Notes under the pieces: model-generated
The model's input: only the letters and a program-made list of their open reading frames with translations
Database searches by the model: none
What the model was told of the DNA's origin: nothing
Assembly: GCF_037893015.1 (NCBI RefSeq)
Contig: NC_133663.1
Span: 145,595,495 to 145,659,494 of the forward strand
DNA length: 64,000 bases
Reading direction: 5' to 3'
Source: Macrotis lagotis
Lineage: Eukaryota; Chordata; Mammalia; Peramelemorphia; Peramelidae
Position numbers and translations under genes: made by a program
Shown: piece by piece, positions 45,011 through 57,098 of the stretch
Layout of the letters: every line of letters begins with the position of its first letter
Numbering within the stretch: the stretch's first letter is position 1

Positions 45011-45375
45011 GGAGAAATATTACTTTGAGGAATTCAGAAAAAATTCAGTAAAACATTGATGAACTTATTTAGAGTTATGGGAATAGAAATAATAATATAT
45101 AATACAATATACTTTTTAAAATGTAGTGAAAACAACACAAAAGATAAAAGAATACAGGTGAAAAAACCCTTAGTTATTATTATTCAATTATTGATAATCA
45201 GAAGATTGATATTAAAATAATTTCACTTTTGTTTAATAAATACTTAATTCTTACTGTAGAATGTTTGAAAGTCTTTCAAATTCCATTATCTTTATCAATA
45301 AAGGTTAATCTTATTGATGTATTATTAGGCAGCATTCATAATTAAATTCACTATTTGTGTTAAAATACATTAACA
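45011..45375. other. AT-rich non-coding sequence, nothing recognised
   Basis: No repeat or frame was recognised between the CORE-SINE relic and the next SINE. Confidence 0.4.
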
Positions 45376-45550
45376 GGGCATCTAGGTGGCACAGTAGATA
45401 GAACATCGGCCCTGGAGTCAGGAGTACCTGAGTTCAAATCCAGCTTCAGACACTTAATAATTACCTAGTTGTATGGCCTTGGGCAAGCCACTTAGACCCA
45501 TTGCCATGCAAAATTCTAAAGAAATTAAAAATTAAAAAACAATTTAAAAA
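45376..45550 (+). mobile_element. WSINE1-type SINE next to L1 E
   Basis: Sense copy: 'gggcatctaggtggcacagt', 'cggccctggagtcaggagta', 'cctgagttcaaatccagctt' and an A-rich tail of about 45 bases that runs into the L1 E start. No duplication was found. Confidence 0.93.
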
Positions 45551-45554
45551 AAGT

Positions 45555-48500
45555 GGACAGTAAGGAGATGGCAGAATGAAAGAGACTGAATGGGATAAAT
45601 TTTATTATATGCAGTGGTACAAAAGACCTATTGTAATAGAGGGGAAGAAGAGAGGAGGTAAGAATCAACTGAAAGTTCATCTCATCAGACTTGGCTTAAA
45701 GTTAACTTACATACACTCAGTAAAGTTAAGAAACTTAACTTACCTTTCAAGTATTAAAACAAGTAAAGGGGAGGTGGCGGATGGGGGAAGAAAAGGGGAA
45801 ACTAACAGTAGTAAGGGAAGAAGGGGAAAATGGCAAGGGAAAAGAAAGGGTAGCTGGATTGATATGAGGGCAAACAGACAGGAGGTGGCATTATTCAGAA
45901 ACAAAACACTGGGGAATATGGATAAAGGGAAAAAAAGGGGAAAATACAAACAGAAGGAAGATAGAATGAAAGGCAATAAAGAGTTAGTGATTATAACTTA
46001 GAATGCAAATGGGATGAACTCTTCATTAAAATGTAAGTGAATAGAAGAGTGTATTAAAAACCAGAATCCTAAAATATACTGCTTACAAGAAACTCATTTG
46101 AAGCAGAGAGATACATATGGAATAAAGGTAAATGGTTGGAGCTAAATATATTTGGCTTCTGCTGAAATGAAAAAGGAAGGGGTAGCAATCTTTTTCTCAA
46201 ACAAAACAGCTGTGAAAATAGTGTTAAAAAAAGATAAAGAAGGAAAGTGTATCCTTTTAAAAGGTACCATAGACAATAAAGTAATATCAATGTTAAATAC
46301 ATATGCACCCAATGGTATAGCATCTAAATTCTTAGAGGAAAATTTGAAAAAACTACAGAAAGACATAGAAAGCAAAGTTCTACTACTGTGAGACCTCATC
46401 CTCCCACTCTCAGATTTAGATAAATTGAATTATAAAATAAGTAAGAAGGAAGTTAAGGTGGTAAATAGATTGTTAGAAGACCTAGACATGATATACTTAG
46501 GGAGGAAATAGAATGGGAATAGAAAGGACTATACTTTCTTTGCTGCAGTACTTGGCACTTACACAAAAATTGCCCATGTACTATTTTTCTCAGATCATAA
46601 TGCAATAAAAATCATATGCAACATTGGACCAGAGAGATATAGACCCAGAACTAATTGGAAACTAACCTCATTTTAAAGAATGAGTGGAACAAGCAACAAA
46701 TTATGGAAAGTATTAATAATTTATCTTAGATAATGACAATAATGAAACAACATACCAAAACCTATGTGATACACTCAAGGTGGTTGTCAGGGGATATATT
46801 ATATTTTCAAATATTTACATGAATAAATTAAAGAAAGAGGAATTCAATGAACTAAATATGCAACTAAAAAATTAGAAAAAGAAGAATTTAAAATCCCCTA
46901 ATTAAACACAAAATTAGAAAGTCTAAAAATTAAAGGAGAAATTAATAACATTGAAAGCAAAAATACTATTGACCTAATAAATAAAACCAAGAGCTGGTTT
47001 TATTAAAATACCAATAAAAGGGATAAACCTCTGGTCAATTTGATTTAATAAAAAGCAAGAAGAAAACAAATTACTAGTTTCATAAATAAAAAAGGTGAAC
47101 TCACCACCAAGTAAGAGGAAATTAAAGTAATAATTCAGAATTATTTTACCCCTCTATGCCAATAAATTTGACAATCAAAGTGAAATGAATTAATATTTTA
47201 ACAAATATAATTTGCCCAGATGAAATGAAGAGGAAATTAAAAACCTAAATAATCCAGTCCCAGAAAAAGAAATTCAAAAAGCCAATATTGAACTCCCTAA
47301 GAAAAAATCTCCAAGACCATATGGATTCACAAGTTATTTCTATCAATCATTTAAGGAAAACCTAGTTCCAATTCTATTTAAACTCTTTAGAAAAATAGGG
47401 AAGACGGAACTCTGCCTAACTCTTTCTATGACACCAATATGGTTTTGATATCTAAGGAAGAATTAAAACAGAGAAAGAAAATTATAGATCTATCTCCCTG
47501 GTGAATGTAGAAGCAAAAATCCAAAATAAAATCTTACCAAAATGATTACAAGTTATCACTAGCTAAATACATTATGATCAAGAAGGTTTTATCCCAGAAA
47601 TGCAGGGTTGGTTCAATATTTGGAAATCTATTAGTATAATTAATTATATAAATAACAAACTTATCAGAAATCATAAGATCATATCAAGCTGAAAACCTTT
47701 TGACAAGATACAGAACCCATTCCTACTAAAAGCACTGGAGTGTGTAGGAATAAATGAATTGTCCATAAGAATAATAAGCAGTATCTATCTGAAACCATTG
47801 ATGAGCATTATATACAATGGGGATAGGCTAGATGCATTCCCAATAAGAACATCAGTGAAACAAGAATGCCCATTATCACTACTACTATTCAATATTGTAT
47901 TAGAAACACTAACTTCAGCTGTAAGAGAGGAAAAAGAAATTGAAAGAATTAGAATAGGGAAGGAATAAACAGATGACATGATGGTCTACCTAGAAAATCC
48001 TCAAAAATCATCTAAAAAATACTAGAAAGAATTAGCAACTTTAACAAAGTAGCAGGATATAAAATAAGCCCTCATAAATCCTCATCATTTCTATATATGA
48101 CTAGCAAGATACAGCAGAAAGAGCTAGAAAGAGAAATCCCATTCAAAGTAACTGCAGACAATATAAAAAACCTGGTTTTCTACCTGTCAAGGCAGACTCA
48201 GAAACTTTTTGAAAACAATTACAAAACACTTCTCACACAAATAAAATAAGATTTAAATAATTGGGCAAATATCAATTGCTCATGGACAGGTCAAACTAAT
48301 ATAATAAAAAAAAATAATTCTGTCAAAACTAAACTACCTGTTTAGTACCCTACTAATCAAAATTCCAAAAAAAATTATTATAATGAGTTAGAAAAAGTTG
48401 TAAGTAAATTCATATGCAGAAATAAAAATTTCAAGAATTTCCAGGTATTAAATGAAAAAAAAAGTGCAAAAGAAGGTGGCTTAGCCTTACAAGATCTAAA

Positions 48501-49975
48501 ATTATATTATAGAGCATCAGTTATCAAAACTGTCTGGTATTGGATAAGAAATTGAGTTGTGGATCTGTGGAATAGACTAGGTTCAATACGAGGAAATTAT
48601 TATAATAACCTGCTGTTTGATAAAACCAAAGACTCCAGCTATTGGGATAAAACTTTTCTTTTCAATAAAAAATGTGGGGAAAATTGGAAATATGTATGGA
48701 AGTAACTTAGATTAGCCCAACACCTCACACCATGTACCAAGATAAGATAAAAATGGATACAGGATTTAGACATAAAAATCAATATTTTATGCGAACTAGA
48801 AGATCAAGCAATAATTTACCAGTCAGATCTATGGAAAAAGAAGCAGTTTATGACCAAGGAAAAGATGGAGAATGTCATTAAAGTCAAGCTTGATAATTTT
48901 GATTACATTAAATTAAAAAGCTTTTGCACAGACAAAAACACTGTAACCAAGCTCAAAAGAAATTGAGTAAATTGGGAAACAATTTTTACAACTAGCATTT
49001 CTGACAAAGGACTCCTTTCTAAAATATACAGAGAATTGAGTCAAATTTAAAAAAAAAATACAAGACATTCCCTAATTGACAGATGGTCAAAGGATATGCA
49101 AATGCAATTTACAGAGGAGAAAATCAAAGCTATCCATAGTCACATGAAAAATCACTGTAAATCACTAATGCAAATTAAAGCATCTCTGAGATACCATCTC
49201 TCACCTCTCAGACTGGCCAATATGACCAGAAATGACAATGATCAGTGTTGGAAGGGATGTGGGAAATCTGGTTCACTAATACATTGTTGATGGAGCTGTG
49301 AGCTCATCCAACTTTTCTGGAGAGCAACTTGGAACATCAAACAAAAAAGAACATCAAAAATATACATACTCTTTGTTCTAGCAATACCACTCCTGGGTCT
49401 ATACCCTGAGGAGATCATGAAAAATGGCAAAAACATCACTTGTTCATAAATATTCATAGCAGCCCTGTTTATTTTGGCAAAGATTTGGAAATCAAATGAA
49501 TATCCTTCAATTGGAGAATGTGTTAACAAATTGTGGTATATGTATGTCATGGATCTCTATTGTTCTCTTAAAACAAGCAGGGATGGAAATTCAAGGAAGC
49601 CTGAAAACATTGTACATCCTAATGACAACATGTGGTGATGATCAACCTTTATGGGGTTACTCATTTCATCAGTACAATAGCCAAGGGCAATGGATAATAC
49701 TGTCTGTATACACAGAAAAAATTGTTGAATTTGAACAAAGACCAAATATTATTACCTTCACTTTAGGAAAAGAAAATATCTTATTATGAAATTTTGCTAT
49801 CTCTTATACTTTATTTTTCTTCCTTAAGGATATGATTTCTATTTCATCACATTCAATTAAGTCAATGTATAATATGGAAACAATGTAAAGATTAACAGAA
49901 TGTCTTCTGTTGGGGATGGGGGAAGGGAAGCATGAATGGGGTAAAAATTGTAAATGTCAAAATAAGTAAAATCTT
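45555..49975 (+). mobile_element. 5'-truncated L1 (L1 E) with almost all of ORF2
   Basis: Begins in the purine-rich inter-ORF region and continues through ORF2 (45966 to about 49730) and the 3'UTR, which contains 'gatgggggaagggaagcatg' and ends near 49975 in an A-rich stretch. ORF1 and the 5'UTR are absent. It is 4.4 kb long and the longest plus-strand L1 here. It is of the same 3'UTR type as L1 A. No clear duplication was identified. Confidence 0.88.
45966..49730 (+). pseudogene. L1 E ORF2 (endonuclease-reverse transcriptase), broken
   Basis: Starts at Met 45966 ('MKGNKELVIIT') and meets a stop at codon 13 in place of the Leu normally found there. Endonuclease: 'LQETHLKQRDTYG', 'NTYAPNGIASKFLEENLKKL', then a stop in place of Gly in the GDLN motif, and 'SDHNAIK' with the catalytic-type His near 46590. 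RT: the frame at 47759-47968 has 'TSVKQECPLSLLLFNIVLET', but a short deletion removes the bases before the active site. The Asp-Asp codons survive at 47972-47977 behind a stop. The C-terminal 'CWKGCGKSGSLIHC' is at about 49240-49290. Roughly a dozen breaks are present, so it is inactive. Confidence 0.85.
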
Positions 49976-50022
49976 TCTTAAAAAGTTTCTATGGTAAAAA
50001 ATAGAATCAAAACACACAATAA

Positions 50023-50165
50023 GGGGCAGCTAGGTGGCATAGTGGATTGAGCACCAGCCCTGGAGTCAGGAAGACCTGAGTTCAAATCCAGGATCAGGCA
50101 CTTAATAATTAGCTGTGTGATCTTGGACAAGTCACTTAACTTATTGCCTTGCAAAAATCAAAACC
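50023..50165 (+). mobile_element. WSINE1-type SINE
   Basis: Sense copy with 'ggggcagctaggtggcatag', 'caccagccctggagtcagga' and a five-base-shorter 'taattagctgtgtgatctt' part. It lies between L1 E and HAL1-like copy 3. A nine-base repeat 'caaaacaca' at 50008-50016 and 50176-50184 is a doubtful duplication. Confidence 0.93.
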
Positions 50166-50169
50166 AAAA

Positions 50170-52030
50170 CAAAAACAAAACACATATTCAGGAGCTGATA
50201 GCAAAATTAAAGCTGCTACATGCAAAGTCTTCAAGAAAAATATGATTTTGTCTCAGATCATGGATGAATTAAAAAAGATTTTTGAAAATCAAGTAAAGGA
50301 GGTACAGGGAAAATTAGCAAGAGAAATAAGAGTGTTGCAGAAAAATTATGAAAACTGAGTCAGTAGTTTAGTGAAAAAGGCAAAAAAACTGAAGATAATA
50401 ACATCTTAAAAACTAGAATGGAAAAAATGGAAAAAGTGGTTCAAAAAGCCAATGAAATGTAGAATGCTTTAAAAATCAGAATTGGTTAAATGGAAATAGA
50501 GATACAAAATCTAACTGAAGAAAATAATTCCTGAAGTTTAGAGCAAAGAAAAACTGATGACTTTGTGAGAAACCAAGAAAAAGCAAAACAACAAAAAAAG
50601 AAAGAATAACAACTAGAAGAAAATGTGAAATATCACTTTGTGAAAACAACTGACCTGGAAAAGAGATCCAGGAGAAACAATTAAAAACATTTGGACTACC
50701 TGAAAGTCTTAATTAAAATATAAAGAGTCTAAACATTGTATTATAAGAATCTATAATGAAAAACTTCCCTGATGTTCTAGAAGCAAAGGATAAAAGAGAA
50801 ATAGAAATAATCCACTGATCGTCTTCTGAAAGATTTCCCAAAATGAAAAGTTTCAGGACTATTATAGCCAAATTTCAGAGGTCCCAGGACAAGGAGAAAC
50901 TATTGCAAGCAGCAAAAAAGAAGTAATTCAATGATTATGGAGCCTCAATCAGTATTATCCAAGGTTTAACAGTTTCTACATTAAGGTATATTAGAGCTTG
51001 AAATATGATATTCCAGAATGCAAAGGAGTTTGAATTATAACCAAGAATCAACTACCCATCAAAAATGGACATACATACTGGGTCAGCTAGGTGGTGCAGT
51101 GAATAGAGCACCAGCCCTGGAGTCAGGAGTACCTGAGTTCAAATCTGGCCTTAGACAGTTAATATTTACCTAGCTGTGTGCTCTTGGGCAAGCCACTTAC
51201 CCCCATTGCCTTGCAAAAACAACAACAACAACAAAAAAAACTTGACATACTCTTTCAGGAAAAAAGAATGATCATTTAATGAAATAGGGGCTTTTCAAAT
51301 TTTCCTGATGAAAAGATCAGAACTAAACAGCAAATTTGATCTTCAAATATGAGCCTCAAATGTAACATTAAATGGTGAACAGAAAAGGTAAATCATAAGG
51401 GAATTAATTTTGTTGAACAGCTTATATGCCTGCATGATAATAGGATACTGATACAACCTATGAACACATTCATTTTTAGGTCAATTAGAAGGAACATATA
51501 TGAATAATGAGAGTTAAATATAAAGGGATAACATATTAAAATGATAGAGTTAAGGGATAAGAGAGGAATACACTGTGAGAAAGGGAAAGGGGGTCATAGG
51601 AGAGGGTAAGTTATTTGCACATAAAAGAGGCAAGAAAAAATTTTTGCATTGGAGTGGGAGAGGGGTTGAGGAGGAGTGATTGAAATTTAAACTCTTTGGA
51701 AATGACTCAGAGAGGGAATAACGTACAAACACAATTGTATATGGAAATCTATCTTATCCTAGAAGAAGGTAGACTGAGAAAGGAATGGGAAAAAGAAGGG
51801 TTCTCATAGAAAGGAAGGCATATTGTGGAAGATGGGCAGTCAGATGCAAAACACTTTTGAGGAGAGACAAGCTGAAAGGAGGGAGAGAACAGGATAAATG
51901 GGGTTAGAGGAATAGGATGGAGGGAAATACGGTTCCCAATAGAAACTCTGGAAAAAATTTCAAATAAGTTTTTCTGATAGATTTCATGGCTCAAATGTAG
52001 AGAAGTGATTCAAATTTATGTAAAATAAGA
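50170..52030 (+). mobile_element. HAL1-like ORF1-only element, copy 3 (5'-truncated)
   Basis: Begins inside the ORF1 leader ('SGADSKIKAATCKVFKKNMI') and runs through the coiled coil, the RRM/CTD region with 'aggcaccattatagcc'-like words, and the same purine-rich 3' region as copies 1 and 2 ('gaaatgactcagagagggaa', 'ttttctgatagatttcatgg'). It reaches the tail near 52030 with no ORF2. A SINE interrupts it at 51080-51244. The frame 50149-50358 keeps only the first 50 or so ORF1 residues, and stops follow. Confidence 0.7.
51080..51244 (+). mobile_element. WSINE1-type SINE inside HAL1-like copy 3
   Basis: Sense copy: 'gggtcagctaggtggtgcag', 'ctggagtcaggagtacctga', 'tacctagctgtgtgctcttg', and a tail of CAA units and A. 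The flanks share 'acatact' (51073-51079 and 51245-51251). Confidence 0.94.
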
Positions 52031-52034
52031 TTCC

Positions 52035-53105
52035 TTCCCCAACTGATTAAAAAAATAAAAAGATATGAACAGTTTTCAGATGAGATAATCATTGGAATCA
52101 TGGTTATATTAAAGAAATGTCCAAAGTTACTATTGTTCAATCAATTCAAATTAGAATAATTTTCAAGTACTACCTTATACCTATTAGATTGGCTAATAAG
52201 ACAAAAAGGGAAAATGATAAATGCTGAAGTGTATGTAGGGAAATTTAATTATTAGTGCATTGTTGGAAGACTTGTGAAATCATTCACCATTCTGTAGAGC
52301 AATTTGGAATTTTGACCAAAGGCTTATAAAACCATGACTATCCTTTGATCTAACAATGCCATTACTCAACCTATATTCTTGAAAAGATGAAAAAAAGGAA
52401 GAAAAAGAACTTATATGTATAAGGATAGTTATAGCAGCTCTTTGCTTGTGGTAAAGAATTGGAAATTGAGAGGATGTCCATCAGTTAGGGAATGACTGTA
52501 CAATCTATGATTTATAAATATGATTCTGCTATAAGAAATAATGAGCAGAATGCATTCAGTTAAACCTAAAAATAGCAGATATAATAGGAAATGAACTATT
52601 TACAAAGTAGAGTGATATTGTAGGATAGTGCTATGAACCAAGACAACTCTGATGATAAGGAATGCTATTCATCCCCCAAAAACAGGGATAATGAAGATAA
52701 AGATTGAAGCATACTATTTTAGCTTTAATTTTTTTCATACTTCTTTTTGGGGGAAAGACCAGTGGGAGTCTATGCTTCCTTTCACTATATGACTATTTTA
52801 GAAAAGATTTGCATGACTATAAATTTTTAACCTATGCCAGATGACCAGTTTTCTAAAGGAGTGTGAGTGAAGTGGGAAGAAAGAAGAAAATTTGCAATTT
52901 GGTGTTTTAAAAATGAATATTAATGGCAGTCAGGGCAGCTAGAGTAATGACTTGAGTCTGGATGACCTGAGTTCAAATCCAGACTCAGACACTTAATAAT
53001 TGCCTAGCTGTTTGACCGTGGGCAAATCACTTAACTCCATTCCTCAAAATAAAAAAAAATGAATGTTAAATCCTGTTTTTCCATGTAAAGGAGAAAAAAA
53101 TAAAT
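52035..53105 (+). mobile_element. 5'-truncated L1 tail
   Basis: L1 ORF2 C-terminal sequence from about 52035: 'ccaactgattaaaaaaat', a 'YLIPIRLANKTKR' stretch and a 'GCPSVREWLYNL'-like region. A 3'UTR with 'gatttgcatgactataaatt' and an A-rich tail near 53105 follow. It is the subfamily of the elements at 32.0 and 35.2 kb. A SINE sits in the 3'UTR. Strongly diverged. Confidence 0.75.
52924..53054 (+). mobile_element. WSINE1-type SINE in an L1 3'UTR
   Basis: Sense copy with 'cagggcagctagagtaatga', a deletion in the 'agcaccagccctgg' part, 'acctgagttcaaatccagac' and an A-rich tail. The duplication is 'aaaaatgaatattaa' (52909-52923) and 'aaaaatgaatgttaa' (53055-53069), 15 bases with one difference. 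Confidence 0.95.
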
Positions 53106-53231
53106 AAAATAAAAAATTTTAACAAGTGTTTTCTTAATACTCAAGAAATCACTCTTGGCTTTGTTTATATTTGTGGACAAGTGAAGCAACCAAAGTTCTG
53201 GAAGTCAATAGTAGATTTAGTAGTATCAAAG

Positions 53232-53235
<4 letters not shown>

Positions 53236-53275
<40 letters not shown>

Positions 53276-53330
53276 TATATATGGAGAGAGATATAGATAT
53301 ATTTAATTTTTAATTTAATTTAATTTAATT
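53236..53330. repeat. (CT)n tract with palindromic hairpin and ATTTA units
   Basis: A (CT)n run of about 35 bases ends in a perfect 26-base palindrome at 53265-53290 ('ctctctccatata' and its reverse complement), then GA/TA steps and 'aatttaatttaattt' units to about 53330. Confidence 0.92.
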
Positions 53331-53554
53331 TTGTAGGTAATTTCTTAAATATATGAAAAGCTGATGTTTAGGATCTTTTCCAACTAGAAATATGTCAGTA
53401 ACTGATATTAAAGGCTATTAAAAAGATAAGCCAAGTATTTGCATAGGAGATAATAAATCTGAGAAAATTTCCAAAGTCAGTTTCATAACTGTAGAAATAC
53501 AAAAGGAAACATATCTATTTCAGTTCTACACAATCTTAACTGAATTAAGATGAA

Positions 53555-53622
53555 TTGAGAATTTAGGTGCTCCTGACTTCAGGGCTGGTGTTCTATACAC
53601 TGCATCACCTAGTTGCCCCAAT
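53555..53622 (-). mobile_element. WSINE1-type SINE, head fragment only
   Basis: Antisense fragment with 'ggtgctcctgacttcagggc', 'ttctatacactgcatcacct' and 'agttgcccc'. The 3' half of the SINE is missing. L1 tail sequence begins immediately to the right. Confidence 0.8.
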
Positions 53623-53639
53623 ACCATCACTTTTATATA

Positions 53640-54700
53640 CCAAGCACATTCAGCCATTCCACAATTGATGGAGATCCCCTAATTTCCCTATTCTTTGTCA
53701 ACAGAAAAAGAGTTTAAACTGTTTATACACATGTGGGTCTTTACTTTTTATGATATCTTTAGGATATAAAACTAGTAGTGGTATTGCTGAATCAAGAGGT
53801 ATGTCCTTTGGGTATAATTAAAAATTGTTCTTCATAATAGTTGGATCAGATCACAACTCAATCAACAATGCATTAGTTTTCCACATCCTCTGCAGCATTG
53901 ATCATTTTCCCTTTTTTGTCATATTAGCTAATCTGATATGTGTTACGTGATACCTCAGAATTGTTTTAATTTCCATTTCCATAATCCAATAATCATTTAA
54001 AGCATTTTATATGACTAAAGATAGCTTTTAATTTCATCTGAAAATTGCCTGATGATATACGTTGACCATGTATTAATTGGGAAATGACTTGTATTCTTAT
54101 AAATTGGACTCATTCTCTAATTGAGAAATGACATTATTATCAAAAGCTGTGTCAGTAAAAAAGTGCTAGCTTTCTGAATTCCTTTTTATTTTGCTTACAT
54201 TGCTTTTGTGCAATAGTTTTCTAGTACAATATAATAAAAATAATCTATTTTGCATTTCATGTTCTCTGTTGTTTGCTCAAAAACCCCTTCCCTTTCCACA
54301 GACATAAAAGTCAAACTGCCCTTTTTTTATTTGAATTACCTTATAGTATCACCTTTCATGTGTGAATCATATAGCCATTTTTACTTTATCTTATTATAGG
54401 GTGTGAGATATTGGTTTATGCCTAGTTTCTGTAATACTAGCTTCTAGTTTTCCTAAGAGTTTTTGTCAAATAGTGAGTTCTAACCCCAGAAGCTAAAATC
54501 TTTGGATTTGTCAAAATGTATATTACTATAGTCATTTACTACTGTTTCTTTTGGACTAAATATTTTCCACTGATCGACCACCCTATTTCTTAGTGTGTTC
54601 CAGATAGTTCTCATGACTACTACATTATAATATAATTTTAGATATAGTATGACTAGGTCATCCTCTTTTGCATTTTTTCATCAATTCCTTCCTTAATTTT
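53640..54700 (-). mobile_element. L1 fragment, C-terminal half of ORF2
   Basis: Minus-strand ORF2 C-terminus: 'ccacaattgatggagatccc', 'gtggtattgctgaatcaaga', 'gaccatgtattaattgggaa' and 'ggtgtgagatattggtttat' are the familiar L1 landmarks in antisense. The 3'UTR is absent on the left, and the piece ends at L1 F on the right. Old and full of stops. Confidence 0.78.
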
Positions 54701-55674
54701 TTTTTTTGCAATTTCATATTATAAAATTTTTTCAACATTCATTCATCTGAATATTAATGTCACATATTTTTCTACCAACCACCCTTCCTACCTCCCTGTT
54801 CTCAGAGATGAATGGTCTAGTAAAAGTTGTACATATGCATTTGTTTTTAGCATGTTTACATTTTGTGTATGAGGAATTAGGATCATGGGAAAAGAAAGAA
54901 AACCATGGGGTAGGAAGGAAAAACATGTAAAGTTTTTTTTAAATGAACATAGTAATCAGATTCTGTGTTTTTGATTGTTTTCTTTTTGTTTGTTTGTTTT
55001 ATGTTTTCTTCTGAATGTGGATGGCATTCCCTATCAGGATTCCCAGGTCTAGATCTCAGAAATGCTGAGAGTAGTTGCATCCATCACAGTTGGTCAAGTC
55101 ACAATGATGTTGTTAATGTATACAATATTCTTTTGATTCTGCTCCCTTCACTCAGCATCCAGTTATATTAATTCTTTCCATACGTCTCTAATGTCTGACA
55201 TTTCATGGTTTTTAGCAGAGCAATAGTACTCCAAAACATTCAAATACTATAGTTTATTGAGCCATTCACCAATGGACATCCCTTCAATTTCCAATTCTTT
55301 GCCCCTACATAAAGAGCTGCTATAAATATTTTTGAGCAAGTGGGACTTATACAATTTATTTTATTTCTTTGGTTTAGGAATGGTATTGCTGGGCAAAAGA
55401 GTATGATCAGTTTCATTGTTCTTTGGGAATAAATCCATATTACTGTCCAGAATGGTTGACAACTCCAGCAACAGGGCATTGATTTCCCAATTTTCCCACA
55501 TTCCCTCTTCAACATTGATCTTTTTCCCTTTTATTCATCTTTGAGAATCTAATAGGTGTGAGTCGGTACCTCATAGTTGTCTTAATTTAGATTTCTCTAA
55601 TCAATAATGATTTGGAGCATTTCTTTCATGTTATTATATTTAGTTTTAATTTCTTTATTTGAAAACTGCCTGTT

Positions 55675-55845
55675 AGGGGCAGCTAGGTGCTGTAGTGGTT
55701 AAAGCACCGGCCTTGGAGTCAGGAGTACCTGGGTTCAAATCCGGTCTCAGACTCTTAATAATGACCTAGCTGTGTGGCCTTCGGCAAGCACTTAACCCCG
55801 TTTGCCTTGCAAAAACCAAAAAAAAAAAAAAAAAAAAAAAAGAAA
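55675..55845 (+). mobile_element. Young WSINE1-type SINE inside L1 F
   Basis: Sense copy with 'aggggcagctaggtgctgta', 'accggccttggagtcaggag' and 'cctgggttcaaatccggtct', retaining CpGs, and a poly(A) of about 30 bases. The 14-base duplication 'gaaaactgcctgtt' at 55661-55674 and 55846-55859 is perfect. Confidence 0.97.
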
Positions 55846-56503
55846 GAAAACTGCCTGTTCATATCCTTTAGATCACTTTTAAATTGAGGAATGACTTGAA
55901 TCAATACTTTTTATAGAAATGAGACTGTTATAAGAAGCCCTAGATATGATAATTACTTCCTAATTTAATATTTTCCTTCTAATCTTGATTGCATTAGTTT
56001 CATTAGAACAAAAACTGTTCAATTTAATATTATCAAAATAATTCATCTTATGATGTATTCTCTTGTTTGGTAATAAACTTCTCCTCTTTCCATAGACCCA
56101 AAAGATAGAGTAATTCTTGATGTTAGTTTATCTATGGTATGAGCTTGTATGTCTAAATCCTATATCCATTTTGACCTTATTTTGTTATAGAGTGTGAGAT
56201 GTGGGTCTATGCCTAGTTTTTGCCATGGTATTTTCCATTTTTCCTAACAGTTTTTGTCAAATAGTTCTTATCACAGAAATTAATGTCCTTGAGTTTGTAG
56301 AATAGTAAATTACTATTTGTATCTGATATCATTTGTGTGAAAAATGATCGGTAATTTCTTTTTCATATGATGTCTTGGATTGTCTTGGGAGTTAGACTCC
56401 CAAGTATTTTAATGGTATCTACAACCACTTTACATGGAATTTCTTTCTGTCTCAATGCTGGTAATATATTGAAATTTTGGTCACTTATGTGTGTTTATTT
56501 TAC

Positions 56504-57098
56504 TTTTTTTATTTTTTATTGATATTTTATTTTTTCCAAATACATGATATGAGAGCTTTTCAACAGTCATCTTTATGCATATGCTTTTTTTTAAAGATAC
56601 ATAATTTATTTCCATCCCCTTCTCACCTCCTTCTCCTCAGTGGTGAACAATCAGATGAATATTGTACATATACACATTTGTGTTAAACAAGTTTAACACA
56701 TTTTTGGTGTATGGAATTAGGATAAAGGAAAAAGAAAGAAAACCATGGGACAGGAATGAAATACATGAGAGAAATTTTTTTTTAAAAACTGAATGTTGTG
56801 TTCATCAGATTCTGAAGTGTTTATTTATTTATTCATTTATTTTTTGTTTATTTATTTGTTTGTTTTAAAGTTTGTTTTGTTTTGTTTTTCTTCCTCTAGA
56901 TGGGGATAGCATTGTTCTTAGTTAATTTAATAGAACTGTCCTAGCTCTCTGAACTGCTGAGAGGAGCTGCCTCCATCAAGCTTGATCCACTCACTAATGT
57001 TATTGTTAATATGTAGAATGTTCTCTTTACTCAGCATCAGAACCTGTAATTCATTCCATGCTTCTCTACAATCTGATCATTTATGGTTTCTTATAGAA
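56504..57098 (-). mobile_element. L1 tail (L1 G) inserted into L1 F
   Basis: About 600 bases: T-rich tail, the same 3'UTR type as L1 F ('ggaattaggataaaggaaaa', 'accatgggacaggaatg') and the last part of ORF2 ('ctctttactcagcatcagaa'). L1 F ORF2 reads across it. The flanks are 'gtgtttattttac' (56491-56503) and 'gtgcatttattttac' (57099-57113), a duplication with small changes. Confidence 0.85.
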
